DNA of 64,000 nt from Halomonas sp. (GCF_011050415.1 NZ_DRFS01000022.1:62001-126000), one strand, 5' to 3'; shown: positions 51,284 to 60,718, numbered from the stretch's first letter. The notes: generated by a model not told the origin, from the sequence alone. Translations and numbers: made by a program.

Positions 51284-52309
51284 TCAGTAAGTTTTCATCA
51301 AATAATCATAGGCGTTTTTAATACGCTGGAAACGCGCAGAAGCTAACGCTATTTGTTGATCGCTTTTGGTATAAAAGCGATCTGGATGGTGCAGTTGTGC
51401 CATGCGACGATAGGCGTGGCGAACTTCGATACGACTGGCCCCCGGTCTTAGGCCCAATACGGACAGCGCGCGCGTTGTTCGGTCGGGGGGCGGTGATGGT
51501 CGCTGCTGCTGCGAATAGTGATTACGAGAGTGTTGTTGGTGATGCTCATGTTGGCGTGAATAGTGTTCCCTAGAGCGTTGCTCTCGCTCTGATTGCTCGC
51601 GCTGTCGCTGTTTTTCCTGCTCTTGTTGATGTGTCTGCTCTCGCTTACGTTGCTGCTCTTGCTCTCGAGTTCGTCGAGCCTCATCCTGGCGCCGCTGCTT
51701 GTCTTGTTGCTTTTGCTGTTTATGTTGCTCACGTTCATTCTTTTGGCGCTGATGCTGCTCTGCCCGTGCTTGTTCTTGGCGTGCCTTTTGCTCAGCCGCC
51801 GCGGCATCGCGTGCTTTACGGGCATGGTAGTCTGGGTCATGAATTTGCCAGTAGGCATCTCTGCTGGGATCTTCAGGGGAACTCAGCGGGGCGCCGGTGA
51901 GTTCCTGAAAAAGCGTGGCGAGCGTTACGGGAGCTACGTTTAACAAATCGGCCAGAAAACGCAAAATATAGTGGTTGGCTATTGAAAGGGCACCGTCATC
52001 CGTTGCCACGCTAATCGCTTGGTGAATAATGCTTAAACTACGTTCTTTGGAACACTCTTTACGTAAAACTTCTGCTGCTAGTTGAATCGCCTGTAAGTCC
52101 TGACTATGGGCAATACTCATCACCGGGGTTAGCTCATGCCCGTGTCGGAAATGCGCAGAGACGTCGGTCAGACGACGCCGTCGCTGGCCTTCGGAAATGT
52201 GTTGACGGTGCACCAGCACCCAAGCCAGCAGCAGCAATGTGGCCGTATCCACTTGGCTGCGACTTTTTAATAGCAGCAGCTCAAAGGGTGAAAAACGGGC
52301 AATGGACAT
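51284..52309 (-). CDS. DnaJ-domain protein with TerB-like N-terminus
   Basis: 341 residues. The N-terminal 125 residues (LLLAWVLVHRQHISEGQRRR, then IAHSQDLQAIQLAAEVL) resemble the TerB/DjlA helical domain. Residues about 165-265 form an extreme Gln/Arg/Glu/Lys-rich coiled coil. A true J domain closes the protein (LSVLGLRPGASRIEVRHAYRRMAQLHHPDRFYTK, HPD intact). Unlike DjlA, the J domain is C-terminal and there is no membrane helix at the start. It should recruit DnaK to an unknown client. It is divergent from the 473-residue membrane protein gene at 52455. Confidence 0.85.
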   Translation of the reverse strand: MSIARFSPFELLLLKSRSQVDTATLLLLAWVLVHRQHISEGQRRRRLTDVSAHFRHGHELTPVMSIAHSQDLQAIQLAAEVLRKECSKERSLSIIHQAISVATDDGALSIANHYILRFLADLLNVAPVTLATLFQELTGAPLSSPEDPSRDAYWQIHDPDYHARKARDAAAAEQKARQEQARAEQHQRQKNEREQHKQQKQQDKQRRQDEARRTREQEQQRKREQTHQQEQEKQRQREQSEREQRSREHYSRQHEHHQQHSRNHYSQQQRPSPPPDRTTRALSVLGLRPGASRIEVRHAYRRMAQLHHPDRFYTKSDQQIALASARFQRIKNAYDYLMKTY

Positions 52310-52454
52310 TTCCTAGCTCCATAGAAGAAGAGATACACAGTGCGCTTGGGAAGTGTTTTAGCTCGCCTAAAACCAAGCCAGGTTCGTGCGGCACCATGAT
52401 TATTGCAGCCATGGTATATCATCAAGTTAGGCAAAGGAGTAGGAGATTGGTGAG

Positions 52455-53876
52455 TTGATCAACGTTGAGAGGAAAAACAGCTTTCAGCTGCGTCTTACTC
52501 GGCGGCTCAAGGAAGAGACATCGCATAACCTCGACGTCTATCTTTTCGTGCCAGGCGAACTGGGATTAAGCACCCAGCTTATCTCAGAAGAGGCCTTTTA
52601 CCACGCTGCTATCAACGTTTCGCGCACTTATTACAGCGATGAGTATCTGTTGCCGTTAGTGCATAGCCGGCTGGCAAGCCGTAATCGGCTTGGCAGCGAC
52701 TCCTACCGCTTAAGTTTGAGTTTGTATGCCTACCAATATGTTGAAGCCATGGAGCGCACCACTCAAGCGATGCTGGCTAATGCTAATAAGCTGCGTCACG
52801 CTCGCCAAGAAGAGCGGGAAGAGAACGGTGAAACCCAAGAAAGTGCTATGGCTCTTCACGATCAATTCCAGGAGATGGTCGACTTAAGCGATGGCATCCT
52901 GAAGCGTTTGAGACGCAATCAGCCCAGCGATGAAAGCTTATATAAGTACTTTGCCAATATTGATAACTACCTTTCATGGTTTACCGAACAGCAGCTGCTA
53001 GCGCTGGTGGCGCATATGCCCCGGGGCGGCGAGTTTACTGAAATCCGGCGACGCTTTATCAGTGTCTGCCAGCGTGAAGGTGAGTATCGCCGCGACCAAG
53101 AGTACAACGCTGAACGGGTCATGGCCGACCCCACTCGTATGTCGAATAAAATGCGCCTGCTGCGCCGTTTAATCGAGCACCCGATTACCTTGAAACAGCA
53201 GTCTCTGGAACTAGGTGGTGGCGAACAGAAGGCCGTTAAAGCCCTTGCCACCGCCGTCGTCATGGCATTTGTGTCACTGGGTGTGCTGCATTTACGCACG
53301 GTAATTGGCGACATTACCGCGCTATTCGTGTTGGCGATGGCGCTGCTTTACGCCATGCGTGAGGTATTTAAAGACGACTTGCGCAACACCCTCTGGCGTT
53401 GGCTACGTAAGGGGCGTCCCAAATGGCGTCGCCAGTATTTAGACCCCACCCGAAACGCCGTTGTGGGTCGCCAATTGGAGTGGTTTGACTATAAGCGCTT
53501 TGTAGCGTTGGGCGATGATATCCAGCAGATGCGTCGCCGCACGGTAGCCCAGCGTGAGGAGATGGTGCTCCACTATCGCTCAAGCTCGCGTATGTCGCCC
53601 ACGCGTTTCTTAAGCGGCTACGAACACACCCGTGAAACGCTGAATCTTGATATCTCTATGCTTACCCGCTTAATGAGTAAAGGTAAGCATCACATCTACC
53701 GCTTAAAAGATGGTCAGGCGGTGCGTGAGAGCGTAGAACGTCGCCACCTGTTCAACTTGGTGATTCGTGAGACGGGCAGTGAGGACACGGCTTATCTCGC
53801 CCGTTGGAAGGTCGTTGTTAGCCGTTCAGGTATCGTTGATATAGAGATGGTTGAAGAGCGAAGCGCGGAAAAATGA
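52455..53876 (+). CDS. Conserved membrane protein of unknown function
   Basis: 473 residues starting at a TTG with AGGAG nine bases upstream. I do not recognise a characterised family. Residues 1-255 are soluble and rich in charged residues, with an Arg/Glu-rich segment at 115-130. Two membrane helices lie at about 262-278 and 286-302 (KALATAVVMAFVSLGVL and ITALFVLAMALLYAM). The second soluble half (303-473) is basic, WRRQYLDPTRNAVVGRQLEW and later ESVERRHLFNLVIRETG, with no catalytic motif I can name. It shares its promoter region with the TerB-DnaJ gene, which suggests a linked function (inference). Confidence 0.6.
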   Translation: MINVERKNSFQLRLTRRLKEETSHNLDVYLFVPGELGLSTQLISEEAFYHAAINVSRTYYSDEYLLPLVHSRLASRNRLGSDSYRLSLSLYAYQYVEAMERTTQAMLANANKLRHARQEEREENGETQESAMALHDQFQEMVDLSDGILKRLRRNQPSDESLYKYFANIDNYLSWFTEQQLLALVAHMPRGGEFTEIRRRFISVCQREGEYRRDQEYNAERVMADPTRMSNKMRLLRRLIEHPITLKQQSLELGGGEQKAVKALATAVVMAFVSLGVLHLRTVIGDITALFVLAMALLYAMREVFKDDLRNTLWRWLRKGRPKWRRQYLDPTRNAVVGRQLEWFDYKRFVALGDDIQQMRRRTVAQREEMVLHYRSSSRMSPTRFLSGYEHTRETLNLDISMLTRLMSKGKHHIYRLKDGQAVRESVERRHLFNLVIRETGSEDTAYLARWKVVVSRSGIVDIEMVEERSAEK

Positions 53877-54047
53877 TCCAAATAACCTGCGCCAGATCAA
53901 AGCAGCCTGAATGCGTTCTCTGAAATAGCTATCTCGCATAGTCAAACTGCCAAGAGCGAACTAGGCTCAAAGAACGGGCGGGACAACCTGCATCTGCATC
54001 ACAATTTTAAAAGGAGGTCTCTAGGGCCCGTCACAAGGAGGAGAACC

Positions 54048-54737
54048 ATGCAAGCTATCGATATTATGACACCCAAAGTCGTGAGCGTGGGGCCCGATGC
54101 TGAAGTGAGAGAAATCGCGCAGCTGTTGCTCAATCACCATATTAGTGCTGTTCCGGTAGTGGATGAAGAACACCGGGTGATAGGGATTGTCAGCGAAGGC
54201 GATTTAATGCGCCGGGTAAAAAACGATGAAGACCACGGTCGTTCGTGGTGGCTGACGCTCTTCACCGGCGGTAAGAGTGATAGCGATTATGTGAAATCTC
54301 ACGGACGTAAAGCCCATGAGGTCATGACGCCAAACCCAATGACCGTTGAAGAGAACACGCCACTACATACTATTGCGCGACTGTTAGAGAAGCACCGCAT
54401 TAAGCGTGTGCCCGTGGTGAGGGACGGCAAATTGGTCGGCATTGTCAGCCGCGCTAATTTGCTGCAAGGAATGGCCAATGCCGCCGTGGCGCCGACGCAG
54501 TCGCCTATGGATGATCGTAAGATTCGCGAGGCCATCCTCAAAGAGCTTGAGGACAATACCAGCGTGCAAACTGAAAGTATTAGCCTGGTAGTGGATGGTG
54601 GTGTGGTTGAGATCTGGGGACTGGTTGAATCACAGGAACAAAAGCAGGCAGTAACGGTGGCGGCAGAAAACGTGTCTGGCGTAATGAAGGTCGAAAACCA
54701 TCTAGGTATGATGCCACGGGGCGTGGGGTACCTATAA
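54048..54737 (+). CDS. CBS-domain pair with C-terminal BON domain
   Basis: 229 residues. Two CBS domains: DIMTPKVVSVGPDAEVREIAQLLLNHHISAVPVVDEE (5-45) and VMTPNPMTVEENTPLHTIARLLEKHRIKRVPVVRDGKLVGIVSRANLL (90-140). A BON domain (DDRKIREAILKELEDNTSVQTESISLVVDGGVVEIWG) ends the protein. CBS pairs bind adenine nucleotides and act as energy sensors; BON domains bind membranes or outer-membrane lipids. AGGAGG occurs close to the ATG. Monocistronic, followed by a terminator at 54778. Confidence 0.88.
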   Translation: MQAIDIMTPKVVSVGPDAEVREIAQLLLNHHISAVPVVDEEHRVIGIVSEGDLMRRVKNDEDHGRSWWLTLFTGGKSDSDYVKSHGRKAHEVMTPNPMTVEENTPLHTIARLLEKHRIKRVPVVRDGKLVGIVSRANLLQGMANAAVAPTQSPMDDRKIREAILKELEDNTSVQTESISLVVDGGVVEIWGLVESQEQKQAVTVAAENVSGVMKVENHLGMMPRGVGYL

Positions 54738-54777
54738 GCTATCTATAAGCCCCGCTTAACTGGGATCAAGTTCGACC

Positions 54778-54806
54778 CAATGCCCGCTAGCGATAGCGGG
54801 CATTTT
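54778..54806 (+). terminator. Terminator of the CBS-BON gene
   Basis: AATGCCCGCTA GCGA TAGCGGGCATT then TT, between two convergent genes. Confidence 0.75.
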
Positions 54807-54853
54807 CAATTGTATTACTTATATTCAACTATATTATTTATATTCAATATTAC

Positions 54854-55978
54854 TTATAAGATCGCCTTAATCGCCTGCTCTAGGTTCTCCACACTGCGCT
54901 CCGTGTGGTGCAGCTTATCCAGCCCAAACAAGCCAATGCGGAACGTTTGGAAGTTATCGCCTTCATCGCACATTAGCGGCACGCCGCCTGCAACCTGAAT
55001 GCCCGCTTGGGCAAATTTGCCCACTAGTCCGCTATCATCGCTGTAGCACACTACCACGCCTGGGGCTTCAAAGCCTTGCACAGCAACGCTGACAAAACCG
55101 TAGCGTTTAAGTAGGGCGCGGACTTCCCGACCAATCGCTTGCTGCTCCTCTTTTACCTTGGCAAAGCCGTAGTCGCGGGTCTCCTGCATAATGTCGCGCA
55201 GCTGCCGTAAAGCATCGGTGGGCATGGTGGCGTGGTAAGCGTGACCGCCGTTTTCGTAGGCCTGCATAATGCTGTGCCATTTGCCTAAATCACAGGCAAA
55301 GCTGTTGCTTTGGGTCTCGCTTAAGCGCTGAGTGGCACGTTCTGAGAGCATTACCATTGCGCAGCAAGGTGAACCGCTCCAGCCCTTTTGCGGCGCGCTG
55401 ACTACCACATCAATCCCGAGGGCCTGCATATCCACCCACAGGGTGCCAGCGGCGATGGCATCGAGCACGAATAGGCCGCCTACCTCGTGAGTAGCTTCCG
55501 CAAGCGCCTGAATATAGCCATCAGGGAGCAGCAAACCAGCAGAGGTTTCTACCTGCGGGGCGAACACCACGGCAGGTTGTTCGCTACGAATCTGCGCAAC
55601 GGCTTCATCAATAGGCACCGGCTGAAAAGGAGAGCGTGTGTCGTCGGCATTGAGACGCCGCGCCTTAAGCACCGTGTGCTGATCGGTTAAACGGCCCATT
55701 TCAATAATTTGCGTCCAGCGGTAGCTAAACCAGCCGTTGCGGATAACCAAGGTTTTTTGATCAACGGCAAACTGACGCGCTACCGCCTCCATACCAAAGG
55801 TGCCGCTGCCGGGCACAATCACCGCTGCGTGGGCGTTGTACACCTCTTTCAGCGTAGTGGAAATGTCGCGCATTACTCCTTGAAACTGCTGCGACATATG
55901 ATTTAGCGAGCGGTCGGTGTAAACCACTGAGTACTCAAGCAAGCCGTCGGGGTCGATGTTGGGCAGTAAACCAGCCAT
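54854..55978 (-). CDS. Class V aminotransferase (alanine-glyoxylate/serine-glyoxylate type)
   Basis: 374 residues. The PLP-binding Lys is in VSAPQKGWSGSP, with the AIVIPGSGTFGMEAVARQFA-type phosphate motif (IVPGSGTFGME) near residue 60. The fold and the short LDAIAAG segment fit the alanine-glyoxylate transaminase group. It would transfer amino groups between alanine, serine or a related amine and a 2-oxo acid. The AAAAGGAGAACG ribosome site supports the start. Monocistronic; convergent with the CBS-BON gene. Confidence 0.9.
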   Translation of the reverse strand: MAGLLPNIDPDGLLEYSVVYTDRSLNHMSQQFQGVMRDISTTLKEVYNAHAAVIVPGSGTFGMEAVARQFAVDQKTLVIRNGWFSYRWTQIIEMGRLTDQHTVLKARRLNADDTRSPFQPVPIDEAVAQIRSEQPAVVFAPQVETSAGLLLPDGYIQALAEATHEVGGLFVLDAIAAGTLWVDMQALGIDVVVSAPQKGWSGSPCCAMVMLSERATQRLSETQSNSFACDLGKWHSIMQAYENGGHAYHATMPTDALRQLRDIMQETRDYGFAKVKEEQQAIGREVRALLKRYGFVSVAVQGFEAPGVVVCYSDDSGLVGKFAQAGIQVAGGVPLMCDEGDNFQTFRIGLFGLDKLHHTERSVENLEQAIKAIL

Positions 55979-56383
55979 GGCGTTCTCCTTTTTTAGAGGC
56001 TATTACACGCAAGGTAACGCCATAGATTACGTATAACCACATCACTATGCCATCACGGGTCAGTGCAATGATAGGCACTCAAACTGACGTCAATATCGCT
56101 CGAATATCAACTTCAAAGTGATGCCCAAAAACTGGAAAGTAAAGTTTTGCTGCTGTTTAGAATTAATATTTTCAACGAAACTGCGAAATATAAAAGCCCT
56201 CCAATACACCCTTGAACTAATTATCGTAGGTTTAGGAACTGTCTCAACTAAGTTAATAAACTGTCCTGTAGTGCCGAATTTTCGAACGTTAGTATGACTT
56301 TGCCTTTTTTTATATGGTCGGGCCAAAGTGTCGAAGGTGCAACTTATCCTCGACTAAATAACGTTAATCAAGAGGAATACATC
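55979..56383. other. Intergenic region before the symporter operon
   Basis: 405 bases. A+T-rich compared with the operon that follows. It must carry promoters for the leftward aminotransferase and rightward symporter genes. Minus-strand frames here (for example 56090-56326) have no ribosome site and no recognisable domain and are not called. Confidence 0.6.
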
Positions 56384-57787
56384 ATGGGTAGCACCTTCCA
56401 TGGCGTCATCGCCTTTGCACTGCTCGCGGCCCTACTAGTTGTTGGCAGCTTGTTGCGCAGCCGTTTCTCCTGGCTTCGTGCCAGTCTGATTCCCGGTAGT
56501 ATTGTTGCGGGCATCATTGGCTTCGTTGGACTCTCTGCGGGGCTGATCCCCGGCTATGGACCTTCTGACTTCACCGCGTTGGCTTTTCATTTCTTCACCT
56601 TGAGTTTCATGTCGCTGTGTCTGACCGGAAGTCCCAAATCGGGCACGGATGAACAGTCCCAGGGTATCGTCGTTGGCGGGCTGTGGCTGACGCTAATCTG
56701 GACCGCCAGTCTCGGCGCCCAGGCGGTGATCGGTTACGGTCTAATGGCGGGCTATGATCTGGTTACCGGCAGCGATCTTAGTCCGCTACTCGGCGCTATC
56801 GTCACTCATGGGTTCACTCAGGGACCGGGCCAGGCGTTGACCTACGGCACTATCTGGGAGAACGATTACGGCATCGCCAATGCCGCGCAGGTGGGCGTCA
56901 TTTTCGCCTCGCTGGGTTTCGTGGCCGCCTTCGTCGTAGGCGTACCGGCCGCGCGCTACTTTCTCAAACGGGGCCTAAACGTCAACCGTAATTCGACGCT
57001 GGACGACGATTTCGTTCGCGGCTTTCACACGCCCCAAACACAGCCCACTGCTGGTAAGCAGGTGTCGCACTCCGGCACAGTCGACTCGCTCGCCTGGCAC
57101 ATCGGCTTATTGGGCGTGGCTTATGTCATCACCTACGTGTGGCTGAGCGTGATGCAACCGCTGGTGGCGGGCAATCAGGTGCTGTCGGTGTTCTTCAGCT
57201 ACAACCTGTTCTTCATTCACGGGCTGACGGTCTGCGTGTTGATGCGAATGGCGATTGATCGGTTCGGATGGTCCGACAAAGTCGACGACGGCACGCTCAA
57301 ACGCATCACCAGCGGCTCGGTAGACTTCATGGTCGTCGCCACCCTGATGAGCATCCAGATCGCCGTTCTCTCCGCGCTGCTGGTGCCGATTCTACTCATC
57401 TCGGTCGCCGTCACGCTGGTCACTTTCTTGGGCGCAGTGTCGATTGGTCGACTCAGCGGCCAGCTTGGCCCGGAGCGCGCTGTCACCGCTTTCGGCTGCT
57501 GCTGTGGCTCCACCGGCAGCGGCCTGCTGTTGCTGCGCATGATGGATGCCGACTTCAGCACTTCGGTGCCCAAGGAGTTGGCGTTCTTCAATATTGCGAT
57601 TATCGTGGTCAACATTCCGACGCTGTTCTTCATCGCCCCGATTGCGCCTTCCCTGGGCACCTGGAGCTACCTGGCGATCTTCGGCGGTTATGTGGTCCTC
57701 ATGTTGATCTGCATCCCGTTGCTGCTGAAATGGCAGCGTAGCAGGAGTCGCCAGACCTATTCCGTTCAGGAGCCAAAATCATCATGA
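56384..57787 (+). CDS. Sodium/glutamate symporter-type (ESS/GltS family) transporter
   Basis: 467 residues from the ATG at 56384, which has AAGAGGAA seven bases upstream; a longer frame to 56294 has no ribosome site. The two-repeat ESS fold is visible, with GSIVAGIIGFVGLSAGLIPGYG, HGFTQGPGQALTYGTIWE (substrate/Na+ motif HGFxxGPGQA) and GCCCGSTGSGLLLLRMMDAD in the second repeat. Na+-driven uptake of glutamate or a similar dicarboxylate/amino acid. Unlike its neighbours on both sides, this gene and the next two look G+C-richer. Its stop overlaps the amidohydrolase start by four bases. Confidence 0.88.
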   Translation: MGSTFHGVIAFALLAALLVVGSLLRSRFSWLRASLIPGSIVAGIIGFVGLSAGLIPGYGPSDFTALAFHFFTLSFMSLCLTGSPKSGTDEQSQGIVVGGLWLTLIWTASLGAQAVIGYGLMAGYDLVTGSDLSPLLGAIVTHGFTQGPGQALTYGTIWENDYGIANAAQVGVIFASLGFVAAFVVGVPAARYFLKRGLNVNRNSTLDDDFVRGFHTPQTQPTAGKQVSHSGTVDSLAWHIGLLGVAYVITYVWLSVMQPLVAGNQVLSVFFSYNLFFIHGLTVCVLMRMAIDRFGWSDKVDDGTLKRITSGSVDFMVVATLMSIQIAVLSALLVPILLISVAVTLVTFLGAVSIGRLSGQLGPERAVTAFGCCCGSTGSGLLLLRMMDADFSTSVPKELAFFNIAIIVVNIPTLFFIAPIAPSLGTWSYLAIFGGYVVLMLICIPLLLKWQRSRSRQTYSVQEPKSS

Positions 57788-59412
57788 GCCATCGCATTTT
57801 CTCTGCCCGGCGCATTCTGACTATGAACCCTTCGCAGCCGGAAGCTACTCACATTGCGGTCCGCGACGGCCGGATTCTAGGCGTTGGTTCGCTGGAAACG
57901 CTGTCGGACCTGGGAGACTTCGAGCTCGATGAGCGCTTCGCCGATAAGATCATTCTGCCCGGCTTCGTCGAAGGCCATAGCCACGCGCTGGAGGGCGTGC
58001 TTTGGGAGTATGCCTATGCCGGTTTCTTCCCGCGCCAGGATCCCGACGGCCATGCCTGGCCGGGGCTAACCGACATCGTCTCATTACACCGCCATCTCGG
58101 CGAGCAGATTGCTAGGCTGTTGCCGGATGCCCCGCTAATCGCCTGGGGCTTCGACCCCATCTATTTTCCTCAGCGTCGACTCGACCGCGACGATCTCGAT
58201 GCCATAGACGCCGAGCGTCCGATTGTTGTCATTCACGCCAACCTGCACATGATGACCGTGAACAGCGCGATGCTCCGGGCCGCCGGTCTTGAGTCGCAAG
58301 CTAATATCGAAGGCGTCTTGACGTTCAACGACGGTCGGCCCAACGGCGAGCTGCGCGAAATGGCAGCGATGTTCGCGATATTCGACACCCTGAATTTGGA
58401 TCTTTTTGATCGTGGAAGCGAACAGACGACGTTAGAGCGTTACGCGCGTATCGCTCAGCGCCACGGCGTGACCACGTTGACCGACCTGTACAATCCGCTC
58501 AGCGATGAAGGCGTAGCGAGCATGCAGCGCACCTGCAACCGGGCTGACGTTCCGATGCGTCTGGCTCCGGCCATGAGTGCTCTGACCTACACGCCGGAAG
58601 AGGGCATCGAACGGGTTCTCAGTTGCCTCGACAAGCGTAGCGACAAGTTACACTTTGGGCTGGTCAAGCTGATGACCGACGGTTCCATCCAAGGCTATAC
58701 CGCGCGTCTGAAGTGGCCGGGCTATCACGACGGATCGCCCAACGGTATGTGGAACGCCGAACCGGAACGTCTGACTGAGATCGTCCATCGCTATCATCAG
58801 GCCGGGCTGCAGTTGCATATCCATACCAACGGCGACGAGGCCATCGAGCTGATTCTGGATGCCATCGAATCGGCGCTGGAACTATGGCCCCGCGCAGATC
58901 ACCGTCACACCCTGCAGCACTGTCAGATCATCAGCCACGCCCAGTTGAAACGCGCCGCGAGGCTAGGGGTGTGTCTTAACATGTTCGCCAACCATATCTA
59001 CTACTGGGGCGACATCCACCGCTCGCGCACGCTGGGTTTCGAACGCTGCCAGCGGCTCGAACCGTTGGCCTCGGCGGATCGGCTGGGCATCCCTATCGCG
59101 GCGCATTGCGATGCTCCGGTCACCCCACTTGCACCACTGTTCACGGCGTGGTGTGCTGTCGCTCGCCAGACCGCCAGCGGTGAAGTACTGGGGCCTTTCG
59201 AGGCGCTAAGCGTAGAACGTGCACTGCGCCTGATCACTCTGGACGCGGCCTATACCCTGAAGCTTGACGATTGCGTCGGCAGTCTGGAAATCGGTAAGTT
59301 CGCTGACATGGCGGTGCTCGACGAGGATCCGTGTGATGTGCCGCTGGAGCGGCTGGCATCGGTTCGCGTTGCGGCGACGGTCGTGGGTGGCGACGTTTTC
59401 GCTAATGATTAA
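57784..59412 (+). CDS. Metal-dependent amidohydrolase (YtcJ-like)
   Basis: 542 residues of the amidohydrolase 3 group. The metal-binding His pair is in GFVEGHSH, with later His residues in LQLHIHTNGD, HRHTLQHCQII and the C-terminal Asp of HCDAPVTP, as for YtcJ. Members cleave amides such as N-acyl amino acids, formamides or exoenzyme S factors; the substrate here is unknown. No signal peptide, so the substrate is probably first imported by the symporter whose stop it overlaps. The CobW GTPase gene starts within its 3' end. Confidence 0.88.
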   Translation: MSHRIFSARRILTMNPSQPEATHIAVRDGRILGVGSLETLSDLGDFELDERFADKIILPGFVEGHSHALEGVLWEYAYAGFFPRQDPDGHAWPGLTDIVSLHRHLGEQIARLLPDAPLIAWGFDPIYFPQRRLDRDDLDAIDAERPIVVIHANLHMMTVNSAMLRAAGLESQANIEGVLTFNDGRPNGELREMAAMFAIFDTLNLDLFDRGSEQTTLERYARIAQRHGVTTLTDLYNPLSDEGVASMQRTCNRADVPMRLAPAMSALTYTPEEGIERVLSCLDKRSDKLHFGLVKLMTDGSIQGYTARLKWPGYHDGSPNGMWNAEPERLTEIVHRYHQAGLQLHIHTNGDEAIELILDAIESALELWPRADHRHTLQHCQIISHAQLKRAARLGVCLNMFANHIYYWGDIHRSRTLGFERCQRLEPLASADRLGIPIAAHCDAPVTPLAPLFTAWCAVARQTASGEVLGPFEALSVERALRLITLDAAYTLKLDDCVGSLEIGKFADMAVLDEDPCDVPLERLASVRVAATVVGGDVFAND

Positions 59413-60334
59413 TTGCACTTCCGAATCGAAATCGAACATAGAGTCAGCCGTCATCCCGGTGACACTGATTGCCGGTTATCTCGGCGCCGGCAAGACCACC
59501 TTGCTCAACGCCTATCTGCGAGGCGGTGTAACACCGGGCACGCTGGTACTGGTCAATGACTTTGGCACCATCAATGTCGATGCCGAGCTGATCGATTATG
59601 CCGGGGAGCACCTGCTCAAGCTCAGCAGCGGCTGTCTATGCTGCTCGCTGAGCGACGAGTTGGGTATGCAGCTCTCGCGTATTGGCCGCTGGCCGGAGCC
59701 ACCCGCGGCGTTGATCATCGAGACCAGCGGAGTGGCTCGTCCGAATCGCATTGCCGACATGATTCGCGTGGCACGCCGCTTCAGCCTGGATCGTATCGTT
59801 ACTCTGGTCGACCTGACGAGCCTTGCGCACCGCCTGGATGACAGTCGCATTGGCGAACTGGTGGCAAACCAGATCGCTAGCGCCGATAAACTTTCGCTCA
59901 ATCGCGGCGGATGTCTTGACATCGTCGAGAGGGAGTCTCTTATGCGTCGGCTGCAGTTGCTCAACCCCACTGCGTCCGTCTCTTACGCAGGCTCCAGCAC
60001 TGGCAGTCCAGTGGGGCCCGCGCCAGCGCGGCCAATGACATTGCGCCGCGCCGGTGGTGAGTACGATCCCGACTGGCAACGCTTTGCGATCAATCTTCCC
60101 GCTTCGCTGACACGCCACACACTGGAATCACTGCTTGCCGAGCACGTCGAGGGCTTGGCGCGGGCCAAGGGATTCATTCAGGCTGATGGCCGACACTACA
60201 TCTTTCAATGGAGCGGCGGACGCGCCGAATGGACGCCCACCGCGTCGCGTCTGGGTACCAGCCAGCTAGTAGGCATCGGCTTTGCCGGCGAACCCTTCGA
60301 ATCCTTGATAACGGCATTGAAAGCGCTCGTCTGA
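59405..60334 (+). CDS. CobW/COG0523-type G3E GTPase (metal-insertion)
   Basis: 309 residues; the ATG at 59405 overlaps the amidohydrolase stop by eight bases, so translation is coupled. Walker A GYLGAGKTTLL, the metal-binding SSGCLCCSL (CxCC) and ETSGVARP are intact; the C-terminal CobW_C domain follows. The G4 motif NKxD is changed to NRGG, although DIVERESLM still aligns, so nucleotide selectivity may differ. G3E proteins deliver Zn or other metals to metalloenzymes; the amidohydrolase next to it is an obvious client (inference). Confidence 0.88.
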   Translation: MINCTSESKSNIESAVIPVTLIAGYLGAGKTTLLNAYLRGGVTPGTLVLVNDFGTINVDAELIDYAGEHLLKLSSGCLCCSLSDELGMQLSRIGRWPEPPAALIIETSGVARPNRIADMIRVARRFSLDRIVTLVDLTSLAHRLDDSRIGELVANQIASADKLSLNRGGCLDIVERESLMRRLQLLNPTASVSYAGSSTGSPVGPAPARPMTLRRAGGEYDPDWQRFAINLPASLTRHTLESLLAEHVEGLARAKGFIQADGRHYIFQWSGGRAEWTPTASRLGTSQLVGIGFAGEPFESLITALKALV

Positions 60335-60718
60335 ATTGCTGGAGGCATACGTTTTCAGTGGCCATCATGAGTTCGCGAACGGCTTTGCGGCACGGGCCAA
60401 CATGTGGTCGTCTCAATACCATATGTCTTCGCCAAAGGCTCGTTGGTTTCTAGAGCCGGTCACGTACTCTAGTCGATTTTCAAGTCGAGCCAAGTACTAC
60501 TCTCCTACATAACCTAGCCCATGGGTTATGTAGGAGTCTGGCCTAGCAGCTGCAGGAACGGTGGTTTGGTGAGAGGTTCTCGACCTGCCCGACGAATCGC
60601 TTGAAAGCGTCGAATAGGTCCACCAGCGGCGGATAGGAACGATTGACCTGAGTACCAGAATCCGTCACTTATACTACTTCTGATTACCTCCCGTTGAACC
60701 ACGCCCTGCATTTGATAA
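60335..60718. other. Non-coding region with a long inverted repeat
   Basis: 384 bases between the CobW gene and cdd. CTCCTACATAACC and GGTTATGTAGGAG (60502-60514 and 60524-60536) form a perfect 13-bp inverted repeat with a nine-base loop, not followed by a T-tract. Short frames (for example 60526-60711, minus) are possible remnants of an inserted element, but no transposase motif could be confirmed. The region marks the right edge of the G+C-richer symporter operon. Confidence 0.5.

Noticed and set aside
51448-51943. Leu/Ser-rich frames opposite the coiled coil of the DnaJ-domain gene
   Set aside because: Mirror frames of CAG/GCG-type low-complexity coding sequence, without starts of their own.
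56090-56326. Minus-strand frame of 78 residues
   Set aside because: No ribosome site, no domain, A+T-rich sequence; treated as intergenic.
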